NCBI GenBank assembly: GCA_002104905.1
Contig: MCFE01000537.1
Span: 1 to 60,799 of the forward strand
Length of the DNA: 60,799 nt
Origin: Basidiobolus meristosporus CBS 931.73
Taxonomy: Eukaryota; Basidiobolomycota; Basidiobolomycetes; Basidiobolales; Basidiobolaceae
Direction: 5' to 3'
The position numbers were made by a program, and so were the translations under genes. The notes beneath the pieces were generated by a model. That model made no database searches, was not told the origin of the DNA, and saw nothing but the letters and a program-made list of their open reading frames with translations. Of this stretch, positions 1 through 11,559 are shown piece by piece; within the stretch, counting starts at the first letter, position 1, and the number at the start of each line of letters is the position of its first letter.

Positions 1-860
1 GGATTAGCAGAAGATATATAACATGATAATTAGATCAGAATGCTCTAGGAATATACTGGAAGGTTCTATGTTAATACTTTGTATCATCAATCAGGTATCA
101 CTGATCTAATAAGTGAATAATTAGCAACAATATTTATGGCATAGGAATAATGCAGGTAGCAACATGCATATAAGCCCAGTGTAACCAATACTAGCATGGG
201 CACCTGCCTGGTATAGATACTGCTACTGATCACATAGCTAGATAGCTCATGAAAAAACTAATACCAGTGACCAATTTCATTTTGTAGCATGTAAGGGTAA
301 TGCTGGAAAGCTGTAGAGGTACAATATTGACAGGAGAAAATTTGAACAAATGTGGTATAGTAGCCATATTAGTCAGCTTGTGTTTGGGAGGTATGTCCAC
401 ATTACTACACAGGTTATGGACATCAGCTGCATTTGCATATGCAATTACTTCATCAAAGTGTTAATTAGCTTCTCTTATGACATTATTCTGATATAATACA
501 TCAATGACTGCAGATAGACAAAGTTACCCTATGTTTGGTGCTGCAGTGGGGTGTTCAACTATTATGCTATCTATATTGATTTTCTCTTGACAACATTGCT
601 CAGGATTCTTGTGCAGCCAATGTGGGGAGAAGTGGCAGTGTAATACAATCATAACCATATGGTTTTGTACAATGATGACCATCATTAGGGGATAAAGGTT
701 TCACAGCTGCCATAAAGTTCTCCTGAGTACAGCAAATTAAGACTGTCCAGGTGCTTTCTAGCTAAGCAATTGATTTCAGACTACAAAGCCTACTTCTTGG
801 CACGTGAAGGTCAAGAAACTCAGCCCATATCACTACAGTTATATATTGGAAAATCCCACC
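1..860. other. CpG-poor, probably repeat-derived flank
   Basis: I find no convincing gene here. The stretch is A+T rich and almost free of CpG, as in the transposon block at 33-60 kb, whereas CpG becomes frequent from about 900 on. I could not match it to the LTR, copia, gypsy or Tnp2 sequences elsewhere in the window, so calling it an eroded mobile-element flank is inference from composition only. Confidence 0.4.
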
Positions 861-861
861 A

Positions 862-1506
862 ATGCAGTGTTGTAATATTGCACTAGTTGGTGAATCTTCC
901 GCAATAAAATTCACGCTTTTATCTGCTGTAGCTGCCGCTACTCTTTTGGTTGCCAACGCTGCACCTGTAGACAATGAGCTTGGCCAGCCATCAGCCACTT
1001 GAAGGCAATCATTACTTGCAATTGTGACTGACAATGAGCCATGTTTACCACTCAGTCAAATATGGTCACAAGCGACCTCCATGGATTGGGAGAACTATGA
1101 AACAAGTAATTCTGACCGGTTTTCACCTCTCCTCAGCACCACGTGTACAGCACCGCGCTGCGACAAGTCAGTAACTAACGGGCTTGCAAGTTAGATAAAA
1201 GATGGATGTTCTCAGGATGTATCACAAAAGGTAGTAAAGATGATCTCCTATGTACTGGAGAACTACGAGCCATTGATTGCATTTGAGTGCACACAAAATT
1301 CCCAGCAAGAATACTGTCTCTTGTTGGAATGGAAAGATCTGCAAGATAGCATGGACGCAGATCTGTCTGAGGTGCCAGATGATAAATTATGCACCGAATG
1401 TGTCCAAAACTGGGTCAAGATGTACGATCAATATGCCGAAATCTACGCTGACTTATTCTCCAACGCAACCGATGTCCAACAGGTCAAACAGCGCTGCGGC
1501 TATTAA
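862..1506 (+). pseudogene. Broken gene for a small secreted cysteine-containing protein
   Basis: One reading frame runs the whole length with only two internal stops, TGA at 1000 and TAG at 1192. Near its start it has a clear signal peptide (IKFTLLSAVAAATLLVANA, then APVDNE), but the expected initiator Met at 904 is ATA instead of ATG; the ATG at 862 is the only upstream alternative in frame. The mature part has spaced cysteines (C at the CTAPRC segment near 1144-1161, the DGC segment near 1207, FEC, EYC, and the LCTEC pair near 1390-1400) and ends at TAA after QRCGY. This resembles small secreted Cys-rich proteins I associate with early-diverging fungi, though I cannot name the family. All three lesions are C-to-T or G-to-A type (CGA to TGA, CAG to TAG, ATG to ATA), if those were the ancestral codons. 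An unseen intron could remove the TGA, but not both stops easily. Confidence 0.6.
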
Positions 1507-2404
1507 CAGGCCTAAAGCCTCATTCTTCAAGTCATCCATTACTGCCAGTCAATACAATCATCATCAATAAATATCCATGTCTCCGACTGAATAGAAAGTA
1601 ATAGGGCCACAGTGGCGGCTCACCTAGTAGCTGCCCAATGCATTAATGAGGCATTATCGCTTGTTTACCCAGAAAATATGGAGGATCCTGAACAAACCCT
1701 TCCATCTCCTCACATAACCTGAATTGTTTGGAACGAATTATGTTTCATTACACGTTCAAGCGACCAAGTTATTATTGATTGAATGCTCAAAATTCATCAT
1801 TTTTGATTGGTACAACAAGGGATTTCACGCATTCCGTTTGGCATATTTATAAAGCGATACTTAGTTTGCAGTTGTAAGAGGAGACTGAAGCTGAATTTAG
1901 AGTACAGGTACTATTTTTCACCCGTACATACTCAGTTTCTGTGGACTGAAAATCGGAAATACGTGGGGCATATACCTTCGATATTGATTGCCATGTGACT
2001 AAGAGTTCGTATTTGTGCTGAAATAATGTTAGGGCACTTCTCACGCACGTTAACCAGATTCTGACCCAACTAACATCGGTTATATTTAGTTTAGTGGCCA
2101 TACAAACTGCCCCATATATCATTCCTGGATGTGGGGCTCACGATTCTCTAATTAGATATGTTGGAATAACATTCGCGTAGTTCCCTGGCACCCAATCACA
2201 TTGGGTACAAGGATATTGCAAAAAATATGTATAAGCATTTATGAAGTAGGGATTGTACACTGGGATTAAATACATGTAAATTAGCTTGAGATATGGAGCC
2301 GTCTCAGAGATAGGACCGGGAAGCCCAAGTAGATTAGAACAAATACACATCGATTAGAAATAAGTAGGTTGTAACATCAAGGCCAAATCTAACATTTCAT
2401 GAAT
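1507..2404. other. Intergenic, no gene recognised
   Basis: Only short, unconvincing reading frames on both strands. It serves as the shared 3' flank of the broken secreted-protein gene and the minus-strand SPFH gene, which are convergent. Confidence 0.5.
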
Positions 2405-3325
2405 TTACATCTGGGCCAACTGGTTTTGAACGACTGCCTTGTGGATTGCATTCCCACCGGAACTCTGCTCAAGAGGCATGAAGATCACTTTGGTTCCTGG
2501 GCTCTTGCTCATTGAGCTTAATGTTTCCAAATAGCGTATTTGCATGGCGGCAGGTGTATTCAAGATCTCGGCCGCTTCACGCATTAATTTTGCCGAGTCA
2601 ACCTCGGCTTGAGCAGATATGACCTTGGACTCACCAATTCTCTTTTGGGTAGCCGCACTCGAAAGCGACTCCTGCAGCTCTTTGGAGAACTCCAAGTCCT
2701 TGATCAGTATTGACTCAATGGTAACGCCCCATTCCCTAGCTGGGATATCAATCATCTCACGGATATCATCGGCGATAGTTTCTCGATTTTCAATGCAATC
2801 CTGTAATACCCGAGTTCCAAGGACGCCCCTCAGGGTGGTTTGGGTTCGCTCCATGAGGGCCTGACGGACGTCACTGACCCCAAACAATGACTGGTATGGA
2901 TCTACGACGTGATAGTAGACAACCGAATCTATTTTGATATTCACATTGTCCTTGGTCATGATGCGGATGTCTTCAATTAAGGCAATTTGGACCTTGATAT
3001 CAACCTGATGCAGCCGCTCCGTGAATACGTTCACGCTAGTCAATCCGGGGTCGACACACTTGTAGACCCGACCAAAACGTGACACTAGGCCGACATATCC
3101 TTGGTCCACCTCCTTGTTAGGGTTAGGACAGCAGAAGCAGCCTGGGATGGATCCAAATGCTCCGAAGAGATTCCCTAGAGATTGCAAAGCAACGCCGTAG
3201 AAACCGGTTACGGGCTCGACAGGGATTTCTTTGGCAAACGATTTCGACATAACATGATTAGTTGGCTGGGAAGTGATCTCGGGTGTGGGTTGCTGTGGAT
3301 TCGATGTGGATGGCCCTTTGGACAT
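2405..3325 (-). CDS. Stomatin-like SPFH/band-7 membrane scaffold protein
   Basis: An intronless 306-residue protein read from the ATG at 3325; a TTG five codons upstream is in frame but unlikely as a start. After a Pro/Ser/Thr-rich N-terminus (about 1-40) comes a hydrophobic, Cys-rich patch (GCFCCPNPNKEVDQGYVGL, about residues 62-80) that probably anchors the protein by a hairpin or S-acylation. The SPFH/PHB domain follows (about 76-250), with family hallmarks such as VSRFGRVYKCVDPG, MTKDNVNIKIDSVVYY and the coiled-coil stretch AQAEVDSAKLMREAAEIL. SPFH proteins oligomerise into membrane microdomain scaffolds on plasma membrane or organelles. It is related to the stomatin/podocin group rather than prohibitins. 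The exact membrane is unknown. Confidence 0.92.
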   Translation of the reverse strand: MSKGPSTSNPQQPTPEITSQPTNHVMSKSFAKEIPVEPVTGFYGVALQSLGNLFGAFGSIPGCFCCPNPNKEVDQGYVGLVSRFGRVYKCVDPGLTSVNVFTERLHQVDIKVQIALIEDIRIMTKDNVNIKIDSVVYYHVVDPYQSLFGVSDVRQALMERTQTTLRGVLGTRVLQDCIENRETIADDIREMIDIPAREWGVTIESILIKDLEFSKELQESLSSAATQKRIGESKVISAQAEVDSAKLMREAAEILNTPAAMQIRYLETLSSMSKSPGTKVIFMPLEQSSGGNAIHKAVVQNQLAQM

Positions 3326-3578
3326 AGCTGAATTAGTCAAGTGGTTTGACTGGATTATGGTAAGTGGTAAGGAGGGCGGATGCGCAAGTCACTTTTATAT
3401 TTCAGAACTGGCGATAGGCTCGAAGCTGCAGCATGCGGATCAGCTATGTCAATAAGAAACACCAGCAATCACATGTATACAATAGAAGTTCCAGTTGTAC
3501 AACCTTAGCGTATCATTATCTACCGTTTGAGCCCAACTGATAGCTGCCTCCATCGATGAGCCAATCAAAAGGGCCTTC

Positions 3579-4077
3579 TTATTTGCTAGGTTTTAACCGA
3601 ATCCCTTTTGATGAAGCTGCATTGTCCCGCACTCTTTCGTGCCCATTGGGGTCACCTGATGCGTGGAAACAGGGTCGGCCCAAATAGGGAAGGGTTCTCT
3701 TGGCATCAGAGTCAGCACACCCACTCGCCCTATTGACACCGCTCTTATTAGGTGTAAGGTAAGCGAACACAATGTATTCGCGATGCAGCTTGCAGTGAAA
3801 CACTCTACTGAATGGTTGTTTGTTTTCTACCGAATCTATCCCAACCCGCGAGCCATGCCTTGTGCAAAACATAACCGGTCTACACAGCATCTCCTCTATC
3901 CTCAACCTTTGCTAAACATGAAGCGTCGACCGTCCTTACAGGGCCAAATATAGAACTTCTATCCGCCGCCTCAGGCCAAGCTGGATGGCACAGTCCACCT
4001 CCACGGGCGTTACTGATCCATCGGGGCGATGTTTCCTTATTGGATAACAAAGTATAGCCTATGCGCCATGATCCCAT
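3579..4077 (-). CDS. Possible two-exon hypothetical gene
   Basis: From the minus-strand ATG at 4077, 57 codons are open (begins MGSWRIGYTLLSNKETS) up to a GTTGAG donor-like site near 3905. A second open stretch (segment SRVFHCKLHREYIVFAYL and onward) begins after a CAG acceptor-like site around 3812. Amino-acid composition is protein-like and the two halves could be one gene lying downstream of the truncated haemoglobin gene. I recognise no domain, and overlapping frames on the plus strand are also open, so this is weak. Confidence 0.25.
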
Positions 4078-4431
4078 CTTACGGACCAGACGTCGCGACT
4101 ATCATGCTCACATACCTCTCCTAGGCCCGGATCAAGTGTGCCATCCTACTTGCCGCATGCCTGGGTGCTACTGCACACCGGTCAGTTTGCATTCCTGAAA
4201 AGGGTTGTGTGGCTGGCTGGGCTAATCCCAGGGATTTTATTACATGGAATTTAGTGGCACCAACGAATCTAAGCATGAATGATCAATATGTCCACTGCAT
4301 CCATGAGATGCTATCTAAAAATGGCCATTATGTTTGGTTTGTAGGAAGGTTGAGACGGCAGGTACATGAGCCCTAATACAAAGATGATCTAATTGAGGTT
4401 TTGCTGGTTCATCTCTATTGTGCCAAAGGAA

Positions 4432-5037
4432 TCAGTGGTTGTTGCTCCCCGAGGGCTTTTTGGTAAAGGTGTTACGCCCCAGCACATCATCTCTGGTGAG
4501 TTCAGCCAGGCACATGATTCGTTCGATGATAGATTCATCAATACACAGGTCGCTGATGGCGTTCCTCAAGTTGTCCATGACAGAGTCGAAGTCAGCATCC
4601 TTGAGATCCAGCACTCGTTTGTGAGCAGCCCTCATATGCTTGGTATTGATAGGCTTTCCTCCGAACAGGTGGATCAAAAATAGGGTTTGCATACGATGCA
4701 AACGCTCTACATTCACGCCGAGAAAGAATTTGCATGTCGCAGGAGAAGTCAAGTTGTAATGAGCGAAATTAAGGGCGATCTTCTCAACCTGCACCTCCCC
4801 AATTAGCTCCAGCAGTGTATCACTCCCAAGCTCCAAGCAGTTGTTGGCGATGGACTCCAGAGAGCCTAGAGCATGGCCCGAGAATGGGCACACCAGTTTG
4901 TCGTCTATAAATTGCTGATTTGAACATTGGGCAGGCATCATGGAATCACTTCGCAGAAAAAGAATTTCTTTCGGCAGGTCATGGCCTCTATTTCTTTTAT
5001 ACTCACGCATCCAATACATTCTATGGGAACATTGCAT
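4432..5037 (-). CDS. Group I (TrHbN-like) truncated haemoglobin
   Basis: Starting at the ATG at 5037 this is a 201-residue protein. The globin fold occupies about residues 72-186, matching truncated haemoglobins in order: a helix with ELIGEVQVEKIALNF, the CKFFLGVNVERLHRMQ segment (E helix, with Gln117 in the distal region), LFGGKPINTKHMRAAHKRV with His139 as the probable proximal haem ligand, and the C-terminal segment ending AELTRDDVLGR. Such proteins bind O2 or NO and often act in NO detoxification. The N-terminal 70 residues are extra relative to bacterial family members and could be a targeting or regulatory extension. A TTG at 5067 is in frame upstream. Fungi usually carry flavohaemoglobins or sensor globins, so a group I protein is notable. 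Confidence 0.82.
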   Translation of the reverse strand: MQCSHRMYWMREYKRNRGHDLPKEILFLRSDSMMPAQCSNQQFIDDKLVCPFSGHALGSLESIANNCLELGSDTLLELIGEVQVEKIALNFAHYNLTSPATCKFFLGVNVERLHRMQTLFLIHLFGGKPINTKHMRAAHKRVLDLKDADFDSVMDNLRNAISDLCIDESIIERIMCLAELTRDDVLGRNTFTKKPSGSNNH

Positions 5038-5067
5038 CCTGGGTAGTGCACCATGCTGCCTCTTCAA

Positions 5068-6746
5068 GAAGAGGACTCCATGCCCACTAGGGATCTGGAT
5101 CTAGTGCCCGTAATACTAAACATATTCGGCGTCATGTTTCTGACTATAGGATCTGCGATCGAAAAATATCAATGGGGAGGCGTGAAGTGAAATGGTTTAT
5201 TTGTTCCATAAGTTCTATACAAGTAATCTGTACACGTTACATTGACCGAACTTTAAATTTTCCGAGTAAACAGACATACATTTCAGCCGCGGCAAGTCAG
5301 GCTGTAGGTCACGAATGTGCCCGTTGGTTGGCGATGGGGAGGATGGTTCTCTACGACTGGAGCGTATTATGAGTAGCCTTCTACCTTAACGACGGAGGGG
5401 TATCACATTTGTTTGCGGGATATTCGGCTTGTGCAGATTGCTCTTTGGATCGTAGCTCTGTGTTGTGTCTCCATTACCAATACTTGTCGTAGTGGAATCT
5501 TAGTGCCTGCATCTATACGTTGATCTATTGAAGCATGTAGTACTAATAGGTTGGTCATTCGATATCCGCTACTCAGAGATTTGGCAATAATGCTGTCATA
5601 CATCAGAGAATTGGCCCCATATGAGAACTAGCAATCAAGCGATTATTTTGGGCCTCTGTTCCATCTCTGATCCTCATGTACCAAGTCAAACGCCGACGTC
5701 GATCTCTGTTATTTGAAGATGGTCCCATATTCTGAATTAGGCATGAGGGCTGGATGCTGCAGCCGCTCCAATTAAAATGGCTGAATGGCTTCTAGTTTAG
5801 AGTAACAGTTGGAGAGAGAGACTAGCAACCCCGCGTATTCTATAAGGATCCCAAGCTTCATCTTGATTCGCGGATTCCCATACGGTTCCTGGAAGAATGA
5901 CGGGATCGTAGTAGATGGATTTAGCTTGAATAATTCAAGGCTTGTGATCTCGGAACCAGCCGAGCGGTGCTACTACGCTTGATAAGATATTGCAACACTA
6001 TCTGGCCATCTCCCACACAGAATCTCTCACCAGAACCTGGCGCCAAATTTACCGCTAATTCCCATCCAACCAATTCAATCTTCGCTGAAACACCACCAAT
6101 AATATCCCAGAGATGGCTAGAGGGAGAGCCTCTCGGCTCAATGGCTTGGTTTCTCCCAGGGGGATCGCAAAACTACTACAAATGGAGCGGGTGGAAAAGA
6201 TATCCAGCTCGGAGCTAAGCTGTATCTTCGCATAGATCGATTCATTCTCTACCATTCCATTTACATCATGCCTATTCTCGCACCCTTCGAGGTGGCAAAG
6301 GTCTCTACGCCTATACCAAGACCACTGTGGCCGGAAGATTTATTTACGGTAGACACGCAACAAGTGCCCATTCATCTCGGATGGAAAGATCGTGGTCACA
6401 CCCAAACGGCCTCTATTCATGGTCACTAGGGTACATCAATGTATACAAAAGATTGGGGTTCGGGCTTTCCACCCGAGGGATTTATAATGGTGGCAAACGA
6501 TATTAAAGATTATACTAAGAGGAAGGCAGCAGGAAACCATGCGAAATTAATTAGAAAGCCCCGGATGTAAAGACTTCCGGACAAGCAAGGCGTGTGTTGA
6601 CCAGGCCAAAGGATATTGACTGTGTATGGTTTCTCCTGGTACGTATCTGACGAGGATGAGAGCAATAGAGTGAGAAGGTACATGGGGTTGATGGTACATT
6701 AGTTTTAAGTGTGAAGTGGAAGGTTTGGGCTAGCAATAGCCGCTCA
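5068..6746. other. Long stretch without a recognised gene
   Basis: No product can be named. On the plus strand two short open stretches look somewhat protein-like: one beginning MARGRASRLNGLVSPRG near 6111 and one beginning MPILAPFEVAKVSTP near 6269, with a competing frame in the same place. They might be exons or remnants of one gene, but splice sites and homology are not evident. The rest holds nothing I can support. Confidence 0.4.
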
Positions 6747-7658
6747 TCAAACCAACGCTACCAAGGCTTGTATGACACCTCCTGCGGGAACGTTGATTTC
6801 TTGGATGGTTGTACTGTTGTTCAGCATCTTACCCATGTAGAAAAAGCGAGCATTTACCCTACTTGGATCTACGTTTTCGACCCCGCATACCTTGCTTTTC
6901 ACCACCTCCATGTTATCGAGCGGACTAACCTTGATTCGAATATCCTTCCCGGTACTTAGCCGGACCACAAGCTCCTCCCCTTCGTCGCTTGTGCTGGTTG
7001 AGGTCTGGGGCATGTACATGGGATAGCCATATGGCTCAGACTCTGCATGTTCGGTGATGGTGATGGTAGGGATTTGTCCAGGGTTGCTTTTGTGGTTAAG
7101 CTCATACTCTGCGCTGGGGTGATTCGGGCTAGAGCCTGGAGTGGGTCTAATGAGGTTCGCGGGCTCAGCAAAGCAATAAATGGGAATGATATAACGGTTT
7201 CCAAGCTCATCGTAGCAACCGTCTGATAAATGGCCGGTGGGAACAGATAAGCGTAGGGAATCAACAATTGATTGCGCCTGGCTTAGATCGGTTGTCTCGC
7301 AGACGGTACGAAGCCTTTGCCAAATTTCACGACGTCCCTGGAAATTCCGACTTGGGGCTTAGATGCGATTGCTAAGGTAAACAAAAATAGCTACTCACTA
7401 CCTCGTATGTGGGTGCAGTCTCCCAGAATTCGTCTCGTTTTGCTTTGAGCTGCTCAAGGGTTAAGGGGGTATCTGAGGTCCAGGTTAAGGATTTCTTCCG
7501 AAGAGGTTTATTGCCTGCCAAGACAACCAGAGTAGGGTTAGGGATTTTGGTGGGGAAGAGTAGGCTTCGAGGGCAAGGAACTTACCTTCGGTGGGTAAAT
7601 AATTCTCTGGGTCATGATTGGTCTCGTTTTCGTCGAGTTGTGAGGAACAGCAACCCAT
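6747..7658 (-). CDS. UBTD-type ubiquitin-domain protein, N-terminally lipidated
   Basis: Three exons (7658-7586, 7514-7402, 7337-6747) give 258 residues with phases that close exactly; the introns begin GTAAG and GTAGT. The start MGCCSSQ carries Gly2 for N-myristoylation and Cys3/Cys4 for palmitoylation. The UBTD N-terminal domain follows (about 38-125), with LKAKRDEFWETAPTYEGRRE, SIVDSLRLSVPTGHL and CYDELGNRY. After a linker, a ubiquitin-like beta-grasp domain covers about 184-258 (EELVVRLSTGKDIRIKV to the C-terminus) and lacks a terminal Gly-Gly, so it is not a conjugating modifier. Animal UBTD1/2 regulate ubiquitin-pathway enzymes at membranes; the same role here is inference. Confidence 0.93.
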
Positions 7659-8243
7659 ACTGAAGGCTTGAGAAGAATGACCAGAACGAGATACTCTTTG
7701 GGATTTATTTGGAAGAAATGAGTGTACGCTACTTTCCGGAGCAGCCTTTTATGGCTTAATATAGCGAGTGGGAAGCGGTCGGATAGAGGAGCGAAAGTTC
7801 CTAGAAAATGGAGTAACAGAAACCAATAATCGAATCCACATATAACATTAGTGACCAACATATTCTACATAATCGGAAATGATGACATCAATTTCAAGTT
7901 TGAACCCAAATTGAACCAGAAACCCAGTGTCATCTAACCATATGGAATCAAGATATTGATTCTTTTAACATCTGATTCAACTGGTGATCAGCAGGATTGC
8001 ACCAATGTTCCCATTCAATCCAATTCCAGATCAATGTGAAATCCGCTGCTGGACACAGTGAACTAGGATTACCGGCACGACTAGATTACCACAAACACCT
8101 GGCATGAAGAGGGCGCTAGTCACTACAGAAACTAGGGTTGGCCAATACCAGTCGGATTCCTTGGCCCGGCAGCCCCATAAGGATGGGAGATCGGGTACAC
8201 ATCCATCTGCTGCATATATATTTGCACCATTCCCGAACTACGT
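7659..8243. other. Intergenic region upstream of the UBTD-type gene
   Basis: This holds the promoter side of the minus-strand UBTD-type gene. I see no gene and no distinctive motif. Confidence 0.5.
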
Positions 8244-8781
8244 TTGGTTCGCAGTCTTGCACCGTCTCCCAAGGACGGATTAAGCACGCCTGGCAATTAC
8301 TACTTGATATGTCTACAGATTGTGCGATCTGATCATCAATACATGTGGGAGCGTAGGGTGACCAGGTTGAGGGAAGAGCTTTCAACCTTGGCCCACCTTC
8401 TGGCAAGACCATTCAAGCACACTGTGGATATCCTACCACACGGCAAAGTGCGATGGACCTGGGCGACGGCCTACAATGTGTGTCTTTATGGCGCTACGTA
8501 AGTCGATGTCTTGTCTTAAGGAATGCCAACAAAGCACTAAAGTGTAGGATATGGGTTACACACCGCAGCCACCCTTCTCAGGCGTTCATTGGGCCAGTTA
8601 TCACGTTCACCAGTGCGCTACGAATGCACCATTCTCCAAGACTCTAGATCGCTTGACCCTGCTTGGACCAAATTGGTGCTACTACAGTCAGACCATCATT
8701 GAATGGCACGGATTTAACTCTGTGCCCGGGTGGTTCATTATGCGCGCCGGAGAGGCAGCCGAAGATTGTAAAACTGATTGA
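8244..8781 (+). CDS. Possible spliced hypothetical gene (partial)
   Basis: An open stretch from about 8244 (containing WERRVTRLREELSTLAHLL) runs to a GTAAGT donor-like site near 8500. A second open frame from about 8551 (begins MGYTPQPPFSGVHWASYHV) ends at TGA at 8779-8781. Both have plausible composition, the second with several cysteines. I could not make the reading phase across the candidate intron agree, and minus-strand frames overlap, so the model is tentative and the product unknown. Confidence 0.25.
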
Positions 8782-9603
8782 CGAAGCACACCTTGGGCTG
8801 ACTAGACTTCGCCAGCATGCTTGGATCTCATGACTGAGTCCAAATTGGAATGTGGTTGTGGTATGCTCATTCCAATGGCACACGACGATTTGATTTGCTA
8901 CGGGTTTGATCGGAAATCAAGCTTAGTCGCTGGGAGAAATTTCCGCGGGCTTCTGAGCAAGAGTACGTAATCGAATCCCACATACCGATTATAAAATAGC
9001 ATTTTCAACAGCGTTGCCCACCACATCACCCTAGCTATTCTCTCGTGGCACCGATTGAAAGAAGTCTGCCCGTTCGCCTTCAACAGAGGCGGATCGGTGT
9101 CAGATTTCCCCCTTTTCATTTGGCTGTTTAACCCGAGGGCAGAAGATTCGTCTTCTTAGGTGTAGATCAATTGAGCATCTCAACGTCCCATCTTTTCTCA
9201 GACCTACGCTGACGAGATACCAGTCTAGGTTCGTTCCTTGGGATACATAATAAACATGGGCATTTACGTGGTCGGGTGGTGGGGAGTAAATTACCCCGAT
9301 GCTCGCCAGCAGTCCTCAATCGAGCTGTAGTGCACTCTTGCTTATCACCCTGCCCGCTGGGAAGTAGCCTGGGCGGTGGCGGTTTATTAATGCTCTTTTC
9401 TGTAAATAACTATGCAACATAACCGAGTACACATAATCCGGGTGTTGTTGAGATCCGCTATATTTCAAAACAATCAACACGGACCCAGTGAATTCGCCGG
9501 GAGTTACATGAGGAAACGGAGAAAAGTAAACCTATCAAATATGGTAAATATATCTGGTCCATCCATTACATGAGGATTAGCGGGTGATTCGGGTGGTCCG
9601 GTA
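8782..9603. other. Intergenic, no gene recognised
   Basis: Lies downstream of RMD5. Only short unconvincing frames are present. Confidence 0.45.
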
Positions 9604-11300
9604 TTAGAAATAAACACGTTGCGCCTCACTGGGCATGGAGTCGGATGGGCAGTATGGGCATTTGAAGCGACTAGATGGTGATACTACGGTTAGCGCGTCG
9701 ACAAAGACAGAGCAATCTCCACCCTAGCTATACCTATTCCCTTTGGCGAGTTTATTCAAGCTTTCTTTGCATATAACATGCCCGCACGGCATCATCATCG
9801 GTGGGTTCTCCTCAGTAGCTTGCTCTTTCGACACTGGACAAGCAAACACCGAATGGAAGCGCACGTCATCTACAAGATGGATTTCCACCTAAGAGGGATA
9901 GGTTTGACTAAAGGGTGCATTGATAAACCTCTTCTGCGTCTCTTACCGGCAGCTCGTCTTGCTGACTCCACTCAGCTTTCTTTTCTTTCATTATAGTTGC
10001 CATTTTTATGATGGTAGGGACCGCGGCGGCACCTACGGTAACACTATAGAACCAAGCGATGGTCAGCGTTTTGGTGGAAAATGGACGATCTCTCCAGGGT
10101 ACCTAATATACAAAGGGCTTTCACAAGGCATCCCCAGCAAGCTACAGAAATCCCGCGTGAATGCATGCTGGATGTCAAACCAATGCGAGTTGGATAGCAG
10201 GTCTGCATAGGGTGAGTTTTCCAATCGGTTGATAAAAAGTATAGCGCACATAAACCGCTGAATCTCTATATCCGCACCCAACACACCATGATAAGAAACT
10301 AAACTGAGTGTCGAGAGTTGTTAAGAAGAGCTGATCTACCTGGCAAATGGCGAGTTGCGAAATATCCAAAGTTCAACTTGGCGTAGACCAATGCCTCCGA
10401 TGCCAGTTTCTTACTCAATAGATGCGCAAAATGCAGTCGATGGAGATTAAACTCCAGCGGGCTTCCCTTCTTCTCTAACTCCACGCGATGCTTCTTGGCC
10501 CAACTAAAGAAAGAGGCTCCAGGTCAGTCGACGCATTACAGATGGCGACAAAGAGTGGTAGTAAAAATTCAACGGGAGCATACATCAAGGCTGGCTCCAG
10601 GTCGTGCTTCTTGATGGCCTCCAGGATTTGGTACATTTCCATAAATTGTAACTTGAGTGATTCCGAGGGCTCCATGTGAGCTTCCTATATTGCAGGTGAA
10701 TAAAGCTCCTGGATGAAGATTAAAGAAGCAACAAGCATTTACCCTAACAAACGTGTCCCCAACGTCAAATTGCCCTTGGCGAACAAAATGCTGTGCAATC
10801 GTTTGGTTCAGAACCTTCTCTTTTCCTGAAAAGGCCTGTGGGTTCGAAGCACTTTCCAAATAGCTCTTAAACTTCTAGATATGCCACAGGCGTGTTAAAT
10901 TCCACGGATCAAAGGAGCAGTAACTACCAGAAAAACCAACAAACTAACTTTATCAATTGATTTGCCGTATTTGCTTAGAACAGAATGGAGCTCTTTGTTA
11001 CTATCGGAGACCTGGCCACCAGAATCTTTGACATCTTTGTTCAGCTGCGAGAGGGTATTTTTGAAGGAGGTGGGATCTATATCGAGTGAAATTGGGAAAA
11101 TGTTATTGGATTACTCAGATGGGAGCAGATTAGATTCCAAAGAAAGCAAGAAATAACCAAGATTATAGCAAACCTTGTAAAATGTGCTCTCTAGCTTTTG
11201 TTAACTGCTGAATGACCGTATCAACGTTCTTGTTGACTTCGAGAGAAACTGCTTTTTGCTTTTTTTCAACTTTTTCAAAGTCTTTGAGTAACGAATCCAT
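9604..11300 (-). CDS. RMD5: RMD5/GID2: RING E3 subunit of the GID/CTLH complex
   Basis: Nine exons (11300-11174, 11076-10949, 10874-10743, 10684-10584, 10503-10340, 10265-10103, 10043-9947, 9888-9734, 9670-9604) give 377 residues with all phases closing. An N-terminal helical region is followed by LisH (about 106-138, [17 protein letters not shown]), CTLH (about 141-198) and CRA-type helices (to about 290). The degenerate RING is [20 protein letters not shown], then C339, H341, C344 and KCPYC (C360, C363), ending AQRVYF. With GID9/MAEA this subunit forms the catalytic core of the GID/CTLH ubiquitin ligase. In yeast that complex degrades gluconeogenic enzymes when glucose returns. The last intron acceptor is the second AG, which avoids an in-frame stop. 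Confidence 0.97.
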
Positions 11301-11559
11301 AATCCGAGCTCTCTTGTCAATTGAGGTTACCGAGTAATCCAAGTAGAGAGTTGTGATATGTGACTGGAGTATTAAGAGGATCTAGAATTTATGTCAATTG
11401 AAAATTCATCCTTTGAATCAACCGATGTCTCGTCGTTAAATATCGCGATGAACCCCTTCAGTAATGCTATTGTGTAGGTTTGATTGGCTTTCTCCAATGG
11501 CGAAAATCAGATAATTTTTCAACACATACGTAGGCGAATAGTTGACGTATCGTCCAGCG

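Noticed and set aside
862-1506. Reassigned genetic code (TAG as Gln, TGA as Arg) to explain in-frame stops
   Set aside because: Intact genes in the same window (COX6, PEX3, the protease, the GATA factor) use TAG as their stop, and the UBTD-type gene stops at TGA, so the code is standard and the frames are broken.
5403-5603. Minus-strand 66-codon frame
   Set aside because: No start context, no domain and no partner exon; consistent with chance.
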